Shown here: in pieces, positions 1-8,354 of the stretch
How positions within the stretch are numbered: the stretch's first letter is position 1
Layout of the letters: each line of letters opens with the position of its first letter
Source of the DNA: Paenibacillus humicola
GTDB lineage: Bacteria; Bacillota; Bacilli; Paenibacillales; Paenibacillaceae
Assembly (NCBI RefSeq): GCF_028826105.1
Contig: NZ_JAQGPL010000001.1
Location: 4,552,501 to 4,616,500 of the forward strand
Length of the DNA: 64,000 bases
Direction: 5' to 3'
Notes under the pieces: model-generated
What the model was told of the DNA's origin: nothing
Database searches by the model: none
What the model saw: the letters and a program-made list of their open reading frames with translations, nothing else
Position numbers and translations under genes: made by a program

Positions 1-372
1 CTGGAACTCTTCATAGATTTCAAGATGCCTTGCCAAACGTTCCCTCGGAACGGCTTTGGACTGCTGTTCTATCTGGTAGGCGGAGTCGTATCGCATATCC
101 TGCGAGGTCCGGGACAGAATAATAACGAAATGACTGGCTTCCGGCAGTTTGCTGGCCGCTCCATACGAAATTTTTTTGATTTTGCTTAGAAGCTGTTCGT
201 TTTGAATAACTAAAAATCTCCACGGCTCCGAGCTAAACGAGCTGGGCGAGAGCCGGCCCGTTTCCAAAATAAAATCAAAGTCGTCGTCGGAGATGGTTTT
301 GCTTGGATCAAATTCTTTCGTTGCATGCCGAAAATGATGAGCTTTCAAAATTTCTTCCTTGGTTATGGTCAT
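1..372 (-). CDS. Nitroreductase family protein (3'-truncated by window edge)
   Basis: The reverse strand is open from an ATG at 372 to the window edge, giving 124 residues of the N-terminal part; the C-terminus lies outside. It starts MTITKEEILKAHHFRHATKE and has an RLSPSSFSSEPWRFLVIQN stretch, the FMN-binding N-terminal region of NfsB/YfkO-type nitroreductases (family knowledge). These are cytoplasmic FMN enzymes that reduce nitro compounds or quinones with NAD(P)H. A good ribosome site (AAGGAGAG) lies about 7 bases upstream of the ATG. The actual substrate cannot be told from sequence. A neighbouring peroxiredoxin fits a redox or oxidative-stress context. Confidence 0.85.
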   Translation of the reverse strand, partial: MTITKEEILKAHHFRHATKEFDPSKTISDDDFDFILETGRLSPSSFSSEPWRFLVIQNEQLLSKIKKISYGAASKLPEASHFVIILSRTSQDMRYDSAYQIEQQSKAVPRERLARHLEIYEEFQ

Positions 373-431
373 GATCTATTCTCTCCTTCTTAACTAACGA
401 TTAGTCTGCTTATCAAATGACGCCAAAATCG

Positions 432-1082
432 TTACAGCTTTTTGAGCTCCCGCAAAATTTCCTCCGTGCTTTGACGCTGCATGAAATTCGGATTGACATA
501 AGAGGAGCGAATAATGGCGCTCTCATCGATCATGAATGTAGCCGGAACCGGCAATATCCATTTCGACGTATTGTTGTACTCCGCAAGATCAACTCCGCTG
601 CCTTCCATGAGTTTCCTTACTGCCGGCGGAACATCGAAGAGCAGATTGTACTTGGCCGTTACCAAACCGTTCGGATCGCTAAGGACTTGAAATTCCAGTC
701 CTTCCTTTTCCTGAAGAGATAAGGTATTGTCCGGCTTTTGCGGGCTAATCGCGATAAGCTGCGCTCCGATCGCCCGGATTTCCGGCAATATCTGCTGGTA
801 AGCCCTTAATTGCATATTGCAAAAAGGGCACCATCCGCCGCGATAGAAGACCAGCACAACCGGTCCTTTCGCGAGCTCTTCAAATAAAATAACATCCCGG
901 CCCAGAGCGTTTGTTAATTGAAAGTCCACCGCCTTCTCGCCTGGCTGCTTCCCGGAAGCGATCCCCGATTTCTGAAGTTCCTCAATCATCTGACCGATCT
1001 TGATCTGCGCTTCAATCGGTGCATTGGCCTTAAACTGCTGTGCGGCCGCTTCCAGCTGTTCGGTTAAATTTGGGCTGCTCAT
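432..1082 (-). CDS. AhpC/TSA-type peroxiredoxin (PRX-like2 style), 216 aa
   Basis: A complete thioredoxin-fold peroxiredoxin. The motif FYRGGWCPFCNMQLRAY puts a CxxC at Cys85/Cys88 after a strand LAKGPVVLVFYRG; this is the form found in the PRX-like AhpC/TSA family. It is expected to reduce peroxides or act as a thiol oxidoreductase in the cytoplasm. ATG at 1082 has GGAGG 10 bases upstream. It is transcribed divergently from the epimerase-peroxiredoxin fusion at 1303, whose C-terminal half is clearly homologous (shared ELAKGPV.LVFYRG.WCP.CN.QL.AY), so the two are paralogues facing each other. Substrate is unknown. Confidence 0.88.
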   Translation of the reverse strand: MSSPNLTEQLEAAAQQFKANAPIEAQIKIGQMIEELQKSGIASGKQPGEKAVDFQLTNALGRDVILFEELAKGPVVLVFYRGGWCPFCNMQLRAYQQILPEIRAIGAQLIAISPQKPDNTLSLQEKEGLEFQVLSDPNGLVTAKYNLLFDVPPAVRKLMEGSGVDLAEYNNTSKWILPVPATFMIDESAIIRSSYVNPNFMQRQSTEEILRELKKL

Positions 1083-1302
1083 GGTTATGAAACCTCCAAT
1101 ATCGATTTGATAGCTTGAGTATAATTCGAAAAAAATTGGAGTTCTGTAATGTAGATGACAGATGCCGATTCGACCGGCGCGTTAATCTGTAGACTAACCC
1201 GTCAAGAACCATTAAGTGATCAGTTTTTACTTTGACCTGGATGACAGGGGAATATTCGCTCAATAAATAAAAGTAAGAATTCAAACGTGAAGGAGAATAG
1301 GA

Positions 1303-2826
1303 ATGAAGATACTCGTTTTAGGAGGAACAGCGTTTTTCGGTCGCCGCTTAGTCCATTTATTGCTCGCGGAAGGTCATGATGTGACCATTGCAACAAGAGG
1401 GCAGACACCGGATGATTTTGGCGACGCCGTGACCCGAATAAAGGTGGATCGGACGAATCGGGATGCCATGAAGGAAGCGTTCGGCAATTGTTATTATGAT
1501 GTCATCTACGATCAAATTTGCTTTAATCCTCAAGACGCCAAAACCGCCGTGGAGGCGTTTGGCGATCGCGTTAAGCGATATATTTTAACCTCAAGCATGG
1601 CGGTTTATTATAGTAAAGATACCGAAATCACCGAAGACGATTTCATGCCGGAACAATACGGTTATGATTTAAACGCTCAGAAATATGACTATGGCGAGGG
1701 AAAACGCCAAGCCGAAGCCTTTTTCTTCCGGAATGCGGCATTTCCCGTCGTTGCGGTTCGCGCAGCCATGGTCGTATCGGGAACCGACGATTATACAGGC
1801 CGTTTTGATTACTATGTGAGTCATGTTGCTGAGCATAAATCTATCGGCGTGTTGGAATCCGAACACCCGATTTCTTATGTGACAGCGTGGGATGCGGCCG
1901 AATTCCTTCATTTTTTTGGAGCCAAATCCGATTTTGTTGGACCAATCAATGCGGCGAACAGCGGTTACTTAAGCATCCAAGAGCTCTGTTATGAGATAGG
2001 GGACTGCTTGAATACGACCCCGCTGTTTCATATAGGCCGACATGAAGAACAAACTTTATCGCCCTACGCCATGTTTCCTTATACTTGGAAGATATTGAAT
2101 GCCAGAGCAGCATCTTTAGGATTTGAATTCACGCCCATTCAAAATTCGATTTCGCTTATGGTCCAGGACAATGTTTCTAAACGGAAAAGAAGCTTAAAGG
2201 ATGAACTTGATGCATTTCAGGCTCAAAACCATATGTCGCCAGATGCCGCGGCGACATTTGCCAGATTGCTTCAGAACCTTCGAGATCAAGGTGCAGGCAA
2301 AGGACTGAATATCGGAGATAAGGCTCCCGACTTTACCCTGGAGGATGCCACGGGCAAACCCGTCACATTATCCGAAGAACTAGCCAAGGGCCCCGTCATT
2401 CTCGTGTTCTATCGGGGTGAATGGTGTCCGTACTGCAATTTGCAACTGAAGGCCTATGAGCGCATCATGAATGAGATTAAAGCTGCCGGTGCTCAATTGA
2501 TTGCCATTAGCCCGCAAACACCGGATCATTCGCTTTCCATGAAAGAAAAACATGAACTGAGCTTCTTCGTCCTTAGCGATGCGAACAACAAAACAGCGGA
2601 AAACTATAATCTTAAATACAAGCTGCCTGACTTTATGCAAGCCATCCAGAAAAATTCCGGCATTGATTTACATCAATATAACGGCGACCCTACATTTGAG
2701 CTTCCTGTCACAGCCACATATATTATTGATAAAAAAGGAACCGTCGTAGCCGGTGCTTTAGACGTAAACCATAGAACGCGGATGGAACCGTCCGAAGCCT
2801 TAAAAAAAGTCCGTTCGCTGCAATAA
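1303..2826 (+). CDS. Fusion: NAD-dependent epimerase/dehydratase + AhpC/TSA peroxiredoxin, 507 aa
   Basis: Residues 1 to about 285 form a Rossmann-fold SDR epimerase-like domain: nucleotide-binding GGTAFFG at 7-13, SSMAVYYS at 97-104, and a YDYGEGKRQAE region holding the YxxxK-type active site. Residues about 297-507 are a peroxiredoxin with its own N-terminal lead-in (SLKDELDAFQAQ) and the WCPYC pair at Cys375/Cys378. No stop or frame change occurs between them, so the fusion is read directly. The start has AAGGAG 7 bases upstream. Either domain alone is common; the pairing is unusual. It may couple an NAD(P)H-dependent step to thiol or peroxide chemistry (inference). The standalone homologue of the second domain is divergent at 432-1082. 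Confidence 0.85.
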   Translation: MKILVLGGTAFFGRRLVHLLLAEGHDVTIATRGQTPDDFGDAVTRIKVDRTNRDAMKEAFGNCYYDVIYDQICFNPQDAKTAVEAFGDRVKRYILTSSMAVYYSKDTEITEDDFMPEQYGYDLNAQKYDYGEGKRQAEAFFFRNAAFPVVAVRAAMVVSGTDDYTGRFDYYVSHVAEHKSIGVLESEHPISYVTAWDAAEFLHFFGAKSDFVGPINAANSGYLSIQELCYEIGDCLNTTPLFHIGRHEEQTLSPYAMFPYTWKILNARAASLGFEFTPIQNSISLMVQDNVSKRKRSLKDELDAFQAQNHMSPDAAATFARLLQNLRDQGAGKGLNIGDKAPDFTLEDATGKPVTLSEELAKGPVILVFYRGEWCPYCNLQLKAYERIMNEIKAAGAQLIAISPQTPDHSLSMKEKHELSFFVLSDANNKTAENYNLKYKLPDFMQAIQKNSGIDLHQYNGDPTFELPVTATYIIDKKGTVVAGALDVNHRTRMEPSEALKKVRSLQ

Positions 2827-2886
2827 TGGGATTGCAACGAACGCCTATGACTTTGCCAATAAGGTTTGGGAGGCCCGATATATACG

Positions 2887-3627
2887 ATGAACAAGCTCTG
2901 GTATTTATCGCAAATCAGCATTTTTGAAGAAATGTCGCAAGAAGAAATTAGAGAGATCGAACAGCTGGATACCATCCGTCATTTCAATCGGATCACAAAA
3001 AACACATTGGTCCAAACCCCAGAGTCCGCGCGCGAGGGACTTTATTTCGTCAAAGAGGGCAAGCTGAGACTCTATAAACTGAACGACAGCGGAAAACAAA
3101 TGACGCTTGGCATTCTCACGAGAGGAAATATATTCGGAGGGTTAGATTCATTCTCGCTCGATACCAAAGGGGTTTATATTGAAACGATGGAATCGTCGCT
3201 TATTTGCACCCTATCCGAGCCTCAGTTCGAACGGCTAATGATCAATCGGCCTCAGCTCGCGCTCAAATTTCTTAAAGCATTCAGCGACCGGTTAAAGGAG
3301 CAAGAGGAATTGGAGCAGCTTGCGCTTCATGGTCTTAGGAAACGCTTGCTCCATCTCCTTTCCACACTGAGCGCAAAATTCGGCGTCATTCAAGACGGAT
3401 ATGTGCTGATCCATCTGCCTCTTTCGCATCAAGAGATTGCCAATATGCTCGGTGCCAGCCGCGAAGCGGTCAGTGGCGTGATGAACGAGCTTGCCAAGGA
3501 AGGCGTCGTGAAGCCATCACGCCTGTCTGTTCGACTTGCTGTTACCGTACTTGAGCAAAATCATTCTCGAAGCCTTACGCATGGTAATGGATGTGCTCTG
3601 ATCTCTACTCCAACCGATATTGAATGA
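2887..3627 (+). CDS. Crp/Fnr-family transcriptional regulator, 246 aa
   Basis: N-terminal cyclic-nucleotide-type beta-barrel (residues about 10-125, with EGLYFVKEGKLRLYKLN), a dimerisation helix (QLALKFLKAFSDRLKEQEE) and a C-terminal winged HTH (LSHQEIANMLGASREAVSG). There is no N-terminal cysteine cluster of the Fnr iron-sulfur type, so direct oxygen sensing is unlikely. ATG at 2887 was chosen with GGGAGG at 2868-2873; a TTG at 2866 in the same frame is an alternative that adds 7 residues. It lies 60 bases after the epimerase-peroxiredoxin fusion on the same strand and may regulate it. The last 20 residues are not conserved-looking. A strong terminator follows at 3713. Confidence 0.87.
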   Translation: MNKLWYLSQISIFEEMSQEEIREIEQLDTIRHFNRITKNTLVQTPESAREGLYFVKEGKLRLYKLNDSGKQMTLGILTRGNIFGGLDSFSLDTKGVYIETMESSLICTLSEPQFERLMINRPQLALKFLKAFSDRLKEQEELEQLALHGLRKRLLHLLSTLSAKFGVIQDGYVLIHLPLSHQEIANMLGASREAVSGVMNELAKEGVVKPSRLSVRLAVTVLEQNHSRSLTHGNGCALISTPTDIE

Positions 3628-3712
3628 CGAGGATGAGCTGCGGCAGGGCAAGGCGATTGCGGACGCAGCCGAAACCGCCGGCGGCTTAACGCTCATAACG
3701 GCGAAAATTGCG

Positions 3713-3739
3713 AAAGGAGCTGCCGCGGCAGCTCCTTTT
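3713..3739 (+). terminator. Rho-independent terminator after the Crp/Fnr gene
   Basis: A near-perfect inverted repeat (AAAGGAGCTGCC, mirrored by GGCAGCTCCTTTT) directly followed by T-rich sequence; it lies 85 bases beyond the Crp/Fnr stop and could also stop transcription coming from the HxlR gene on the other strand. Confidence 0.75.
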
Positions 3740-3760
3740 GTTGTATATATGGGATTGATC

Positions 3761-4177
3761 TTACTGTGAACGTACATCGTCGAAATTCCGTAGAAGGCGC
3801 TGCTCCAGCTCTTTTTCGTTCGTTGTTAGTTCTTGCATGATCGGAATACTCATATCGGTATTGGGGTTGTACTTAAGGCCCCAATGCATGATGGCAAATA
3901 TGACCGGAATCAGGTCAAGTGCTTTTTGAGTTGGCCGATACATCGTTTGTGCCCGATTTGACTCGCCTTCAATTTTGACGAGCAAGCCTGCTTCAACTAG
4001 TGATTGGAGCCGTGCGCTCAAAATATTGGTTGCGATGCGCTCACGTGAAGCGAGGAATTCGCGGTAATACCGCTTGTTATGGATAAGGACGTCACGAAGG
4101 ACGACGAGGCTCCATGGATCGCCCCATATATCGAGCGCATATACAATTGGACAAACGGTAGATGTTCGCTTTTTCAT
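3761..4177 (-). CDS. HxlR-family winged-helix regulator
   Basis: Contains the HxlR signature CPIVYALDIWGDPWSLVVLRD, with the redox-type N-terminal Cys, followed by FLASRERIATNILSARLQSL (recognition helix) and LVEAGLLVK (wing). These are small dimeric repressors or activators that often respond to electrophiles or oxidants via that Cys (family knowledge). The start is taken at the ATG at 4177 (MKKRTS, 138 aa), because a good sigma-A promoter ends only 7 bases before it; earlier in-frame starts (TTG at 4213, ATG at 4183) lie inside that promoter. No Shine-Dalgarno is visible. The target is unknown; no divergent enzyme gene is intact next to it. Confidence 0.85.
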   Translation of the reverse strand: MKKRTSTVCPIVYALDIWGDPWSLVVLRDVLIHNKRYYREFLASRERIATNILSARLQSLVEAGLLVKIEGESNRAQTMYRPTQKALDLIPVIFAIMHWGLKYNPNTDMSIPIMQELTTNEKELEQRLLRNFDDVRSQ

Positions 4178-4184
4178 GATCATG

Positions 4185-4213
4185 ATTATACGATCTGTGC
4201 TTGCATTTTGCAA
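4185..4213 (-). promoter_or_regulatory. Sigma-A promoter of the HxlR gene
   Basis: Read on the minus strand: -35 TTGCAA at 4213-4208, a 17-base spacer, and a consensus -10 TATAAT at 4190-4185. The predicted transcription start falls at about 4178-4177, on the ATG, so the mRNA would be leaderless or nearly so. Confidence 0.55.
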
Positions 4214-4274
4214 GTTTTATTGTGGTCGTTCTAAACAGGTTACCCTCTCTGTCGTGATCAGGCTGCGTCTAATG

Positions 4275-4392
4275 CTATTCCTGCCAGGTCACTGGTTTAT
4301 CGAGGATGACGCCATCCGTCTGCACCCATTGTCGGAGACTGCCCGCTTGGACTTGAATTGCGATGAAATACAAATCGCCAGTACCGTTATTG
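4275..4392 (-). pseudogene. C-terminal remnant of an unidentified gene
   Basis: On the minus strand a frame reads GTGDLYFIAIQVQAGSLR then QWVQTDGVILDKPVTWQE and stop at 4275. It looks like the end of a real protein but has no start, and no family was recognised. It fills the 370-base gap between the HxlR gene and the IS3 remnant, where nothing else was found. Confidence 0.3.
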
Positions 4393-4529
4393 CGTATTCA
4401 TTCGTAAACTTCCTTTCGGTTTAAGTTTAGTACCGGCACACGAAGAATTAAACTAAACGTTAAACTATAAGGCCGGCAGGGATTTGGCTGTTTCGAGGAT
4501 GTCAACCGGCATTTCATTTAGGTACACAG

Positions 4530-5275
4530 TGAAAAAAGAGTCCATGGTAATATGGATAAAACACTATGTACGTGGAGGGGATTTTTTCTATGCCACCAAA
4601 GAAGGGACAGAAGTTTTTACGTTGCGAACCGCAAGAAAGTACGCCGGCTCATGCGTGAACTCGGTATACGGTCTGTGATTCGTAAGAAGCGTCCGAATGC
4701 CGGGCGTAACCGTCTGTGGTATTTGCCAATGAACTCAAACGAGAGTTCCAGGCAGATGCCCCGTTCACCAAGCTAGTCACCGATATTACCTATGTTCGTA
4801 TCCGCCACGATTTCGTCTACCTGTCGACGATTATGGAGCTGTATAACAACGAGATTGTCGCTTGGAAGCTTTCCGAACGGAATGATCTGCAGCTTGTTCT
4901 CGATACCGTGAAGAAGCTTGGTTTCCGTAATGAGACGATTCTTCATTCCGACCAAGGATTCCAGTACACACATAAATCCTACGCAAACCAACTGCAAGCC
5001 CAAAGTCTGAAAGGCAGCCACTCCAGACGTGGAAGCTGCTTTGACAACGCCTGCATGGAGTCATTCTTCTCTCACTTGAAAGCGGAACAACTGTATCTGC
5101 GAAAACCCAACGACATGTCGACGGCTAAACGTCTTATTGCTGATTACGTTACCTATTACAACCAAGAACGTTTCCAGAAAAAACTCGGCGACCGCTCTCC
5201 GGTTGAGTACCGGGTAGCAGCCGCCGCATAATTGTTGCTCTTTTCTTATTGTCTACTTGACGGGGGTATAACCAT
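4530..5275 (+). mobile_element. IS3-family insertion sequence remnant
   Basis: Extent estimated from the orfA start leader on the left and the TTGACGGGGGTATA-containing tail on the right. Terminal inverted repeats could not be matched convincingly by eye, so the ends are approximate. Confidence 0.5.
4590..5231 (+). pseudogene. IS3-family (IS150-like) transposase, internally deleted and frameshifted
   Basis: ATG at 4590, with GGAGGGG upstream, opens an OrfA-like start (MPPKKGQKFLR). The sequence then jumps to the middle of OrfB: NRKKVRRLMRELGIRSVIRK in one frame, then a frame change near 4715 into FQADAPFTKLVTDITYV and the integrase core with all three catalytic residues (D of TDITYV, D of HSDQGFQY, E of MESFFSHLK). 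It ends with QERFQKKLGDRSPVEYR. Most of OrfA, the start of OrfB and the programmed-frameshift region are lost, so it should be immobile. The text TGTCTACTTGACGGGGGTA at about 5249-5268 may be part of the element's right end. Confidence 0.85.
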
Positions 5276-5299
5276 TCCTCCTTATTCTTATTTTATTTA

Positions 5300-5827
5300 T
5301 TATTTTCTTCGTGATAAAGCAGCCAAACCGTAAAAAATACCGCCAAGAAAAAAATACCCATCTATTGCCCGGCTTGACCATAGCGTATACGTTGATATAT
5401 GTTCATCGCCAAATATTTGCTCATACGTCATTCCAGTGATCCCGTTTGGCAGAATGCCAGTTGACCGAAAAAAATCGTCGACCATGCCTGCTCCTCCGCG
5501 CAGAATCAATACCGTGCATCCCATCCAACAAGCCATAAATAAAATCCGGCGAGGAATATAACGCCCCCAAGCTTGAACCATCGCAATGGGAACGATCGTG
5601 CCGACAGCAAACATCATGATGACAATATAAAAATAAATCCATGCTGATAAACTTGTGGGAAGCGGAGGAAGCGGGCTAGATGCGTTACCAAGACCGAAAC
5701 GCCCGCCTAAGGCCCAATAAATATGGAATAAAAGAAATACAATCACCCAAACAAAAGACGCATAACCGGGCCAAGTTCTTTTTGACCACACGGAAGACTT
5801 TTCAGCCTCCCATTTTCCGTAGAGCAT
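5300..5827 (-). CDS. DUF3995-like membrane protein, 175 aa
   Basis: A four-helix integral membrane protein: hydrophobic stretches at about residues 24-40, 64-87, 97-110 and 150-170. The segment LLFHIYWALGGRFGLG matches the DUF3995 signature (FHxYWALGG). Its function is not known. The ATG at 5827 has GAGGAG 10 bases upstream. It lies downstream of, and co-directional with, the ECF41 sigma-factor operon (62 bases between stop and start), and so may be co-transcribed with it; no terminator is obvious between them. Confidence 0.75.
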   Translation of the reverse strand: MLYGKWEAEKSSVWSKRTWPGYASFVWVIVFLLFHIYWALGGRFGLGNASSPLPPLPTSLSAWIYFYIVIMMFAVGTIVPIAMVQAWGRYIPRRILFMACWMGCTVLILRGGAGMVDDFFRSTGILPNGITGMTYEQIFGDEHISTYTLWSSRAIDGYFFLGGIFYGLAALSRRK

Positions 5828-5888
5828 TTGTTAACAACTCCTCATTTTCATTTCCGCGTGCTGCACAGAAAAAGTCGGGTTGTTGTTT

Positions 5889-6803
5889 CTATACCTGTGT
5901 CAATTTATCCGGATTGACAACAAAGTAGAGATCCGCGATGCGGCCGTCCAGAACTTTAAAGGAAAGAACCGACCACGTTTTCCCTTCCAGATCGATGACG
6001 ATTCCGGGTTGCCCGCTAACCAAGGCAAACCGGTAGGTGAAGCTTTGGGGGAAATTTTTCAAGAAGCCCGCCACGCTGCGGGAAATTCGGATGTGCCCCA
6101 GAAGGGGCTGCGTCAGGACGTTTACTTTGCCGCCGCCATCCATGAAGAGTACCGCATCCGTTGAAAGGAATTTCATGATTTGTGCCGCGTCGCCCGAAGC
6201 AAGCGCACGCATGAATTGCTCCACCAAGCCGGCGGCCTGCTCGCGGTCAAACCGGCCCAAAGGTTTTGGCACATGGTTTACGCGAAGACTGCGTTTCGCG
6301 CGATGAAAGATTTGCCGGCAATTCGCAGGGCTTTTGCCCACGATGTCGGCGATTTCCTCGTAATCGTACTGCATCGCTTCGCGCAGCAGGAACACGACCC
6401 GCTCCACATGCGATACTTGCTGCAGCAGCAGCAAGTAAGCGGTCGAGACCGATTCCTTCTGCAAGTATGCCTGCATCGGATCGGTGTCATCGCCCGCCAT
6501 GGTCACGAACGGCTCGGGCAGCCAGGTCCCGACGTAAACTTCCCGCTGCCTCTTCGCGGAACGAAGCCGTTCGAGACAGCGGTTCATGACGATTTTGCAC
6601 AGGTAGGCTTTCAAATGGTGAATGTGGTCGGAACCCGATTTATGCAAGGTTAAAAAGGTCTCCTGGACCATATCTTCCGCATCCTGGACGCTGCCCAGCA
6701 TACGGTAAGCAAGGGAGAACAATAGCGGTTTATATAAAGCATAAACCTGCTCCGTTTCCATGTTTTCCAAGATGACAGCCCCCGCTTTCTTCCTGTCGCT
6801 CAC
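5889..6803 (-). CDS. ECF41-group RNA polymerase sigma factor with SnoaL-like C-terminal domain, 304 aa
   Basis: Sigma-70 region 2 (residues about 22-85: LAYRMLGSVQDAEDMVQETF) and region 4 (about 120-172) are followed by a 130-residue NTF2/SnoaL-like extension. Three motifs described for group ECF41 are present: WLPEP at 94-98 in the linker, DGGGK at 222-226 and NPDKL at 297-301. In this group the fused domain, not an anti-sigma factor, controls activity, and the targets are usually the sigma gene itself and a neighbouring oxidoreductase, epimerase or carboxymuconolactone decarboxylase (established knowledge). Its ATG overlaps the stop of the upstream oxidoreductase gene by 4 bases, so translation is coupled. 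Confidence 0.92.
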   Translation of the reverse strand: MSDRKKAGAVILENMETEQVYALYKPLLFSLAYRMLGSVQDAEDMVQETFLTLHKSGSDHIHHLKAYLCKIVMNRCLERLRSAKRQREVYVGTWLPEPFVTMAGDDTDPMQAYLQKESVSTAYLLLLQQVSHVERVVFLLREAMQYDYEEIADIVGKSPANCRQIFHRAKRSLRVNHVPKPLGRFDREQAAGLVEQFMRALASGDAAQIMKFLSTDAVLFMDGGGKVNVLTQPLLGHIRISRSVAGFLKNFPQSFTYRFALVSGQPGIVIDLEGKTWSVLSFKVLDGRIADLYFVVNPDKLTQV

Positions 6804-8098
6804 ACCAATAAGACTTTTTGCACGGTTTTACGGACGCCATCCATGTCCATTACCGCGCGATGGGCCGCACGCCTCCCGCTTGCCGCGGCGGCATCGGCCA
6901 AATTTTCGCCATGGGTCGCCCACTCTCCCGCCACGTAAAGCCCTGCGATTTCGGGTACGGCCGGACCCGGGAACCGGTCTTCCCTGCCGAGGTGCATAAA
7001 GTCGTAGGCGACCGTAATATTGGGGAGATACTGCCGGGCAACGACTTCCTTCCGCCAGCCCGGTTGAATCAAGTCCAGCATCCGTTCGAGGAAGCGTTCG
7101 TCTGCCATCGGATCCGATCCCCCTGAGCCATTGCTTTTCGTGAGGTTCACCACCGAAGTGCCGTCTTCGCTTAGCCGGGTAAATTTCGACTGATTGATGA
7201 AATACACGGGCTGATCCAGACCCAGAACAGCGAAATGGTCGGGGGCCGGAAGCCGTTTCAACGAAAGCGTCAAACTGGCCGCCTCAATAACACGCGCCTG
7301 TTCCTTCCAGTTAGCAATCGAACGGCTGACCCCGTCGCCCAGGAGCCGGAAGGTTACCGCAGGCGGGGTGGCGGCAATCACATGCGTGACGTCCATCTCC
7401 TGCCCGTCCGCAAACTTCAGTTGACGAACGGCCCCGTCATGCTTGATTCCCGTTACATTTTTCCCCGTGATCATGGTGACGCCGGACCGAACCGCTTTTT
7501 CATAGAGCTGATCCACCAAGGTTTGCCAGCCGTCCTGAATGTAGACAATGCTGTTCTTTTTGGTCGTGCGTGCAACCGAACGCAGGGCGGGGCCGGCCAA
7601 TTGGTGATCGATCGCTGGCGCGTACGAATTTGTCCGTAACATCGCATAAATGATATGACGCGTCATCGGATCGTTAAATTCCTGTTCGGCCCAGCTCCGC
7701 AGGCTGATCGCCGGCACGGAATCGGCATCGAATCGGGTCAAGGTTTTAAAAAACTTGATAAATTCCATTTTACCGGACCAGCTCAGGTTTCGGGAGAGAA
7801 TAAATTTGAACATGTGGGTGACTTTATTATTCCATAAAAACGAAACGTTTGTTCCGGGAGATCCGCCCTCCATTCGGATCCCTAAATCTTGAAAGATGCC
7901 ATACAATGCGCCGCCCTTGATGATGGCATGCGAGCCGATATCGAAGATCGCCCCGTTCTTCTTGACCGATATCGCCCGACCGCCCAGCTGGCCCGCCTTT
8001 TCAAAAAGGACAACCGACTTGCCTGCCCGGGCCAAATCAATGGCTGCCACCAAGCCTGAAATGCCTCCGCCAATGATAGCTGCATCAAAAGTTCTCAT
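6800..8098 (-). CDS. FAD/NAD(P)-dependent oxidoreductase (phytoene desaturase/protoporphyrinogen oxidase-like), 432 aa
   Basis: The N-terminus AAIIGGGISGLVAAIDLARAG is a textbook dinucleotide-binding fold, and LFEKAGQLGGRAIS with a late GLYVAGEWATHG match the amine-oxidase/phytoene-desaturase FAD family. It is a cytoplasmic flavoenzyme; the substrate is not known. It is the first gene of a two-gene operon with the ECF41 sigma factor and plays the oxidoreductase role that typifies ECF41 loci. An ECF41-type promoter lies 43-69 bases upstream of the start. Confidence 0.9.
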   Translation of the reverse strand: MRTFDAAIIGGGISGLVAAIDLARAGKSVVLFEKAGQLGGRAISVKKNGAIFDIGSHAIIKGGALYGIFQDLGIRMEGGSPGTNVSFLWNNKVTHMFKFILSRNLSWSGKMEFIKFFKTLTRFDADSVPAISLRSWAEQEFNDPMTRHIIYAMLRTNSYAPAIDHQLAGPALRSVARTTKKNSIVYIQDGWQTLVDQLYEKAVRSGVTMITGKNVTGIKHDGAVRQLKFADGQEMDVTHVIAATPPAVTFRLLGDGVSRSIANWKEQARVIEAASLTLSLKRLPAPDHFAVLGLDQPVYFINQSKFTRLSEDGTSVVNLTKSNGSGGSDPMADERFLERMLDLIQPGWRKEVVARQYLPNITVAYDFMHLGREDRFPGPAVPEIAGLYVAGEWATHGENLADAAAASGRRAAHRAVMDMDGVRKTVQKVLLV

Positions 8099-8140
8099 CC
8101 GCCAGACCTACCTTCACTGATTAGTCTACTCATAACCTAA

Positions 8141-8167
8141 GATGGAGGAGGCTGCGGATCTGTGACA
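8141..8167 (-). promoter_or_regulatory. Predicted ECF41-type promoter
   Basis: On the minus strand TGTCACA (8167-8161), 16 bases, then CATC (8144-8141). The published ECF41 target consensus is a TGTCACA -35 with a CGTC -10 at about this spacing; the -35 is exact and the -10 has one mismatch. It fits autoregulation of the oxidoreductase-sigma operon. Confidence 0.65.
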
Positions 8168-8287
8168 GGATTTTTGAAAATTGGCTTCATGGCGAAAAAT
8201 GACTTATTGGTGCTTTACCTCGAAACGTTCGATCCCCGGCTGCCACTACAAAAAAAGGTCAACCTGAAAGAACTGGTGACCTCATAA
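8162..8287 (+). CDS. Possible small ORF, 41 aa
   Basis: GTG at 8162 is preceded by GGAGGAGG (8144-8151) at 10 bases, and the frame runs 41 codons (including MAKNDLLVLYLETFDPRLP) to TAA at 8285. A hairpin follows at 8296. No family recognised. It lies on the opposite strand from the ECF41 promoter and overlaps it. Could be chance; the ribosome site and trailing hairpin are the only support. Confidence 0.3.
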   Translation: MTGFLKIGFMAKNDLLVLYLETFDPRLPLQKKVNLKELVTS

Positions 8288-8295
8288 TACGATTT

Positions 8296-8317
8296 CGGGA
8301 AGGACTAGGCCTTCCCG
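8296..8317 (+). terminator. Hairpin, possible weak terminator
   Basis: CGGGAAGG, 6-base loop, CCTTCCCG; perfect 8-base stem without a T run. Lies between the small ORF and the end of the gene at 8355 on the other strand. Confidence 0.4.
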
Positions 8318-8354
8318 TACGGGATAAGTAAGGTATCAGATGGCGGCTAAAACA

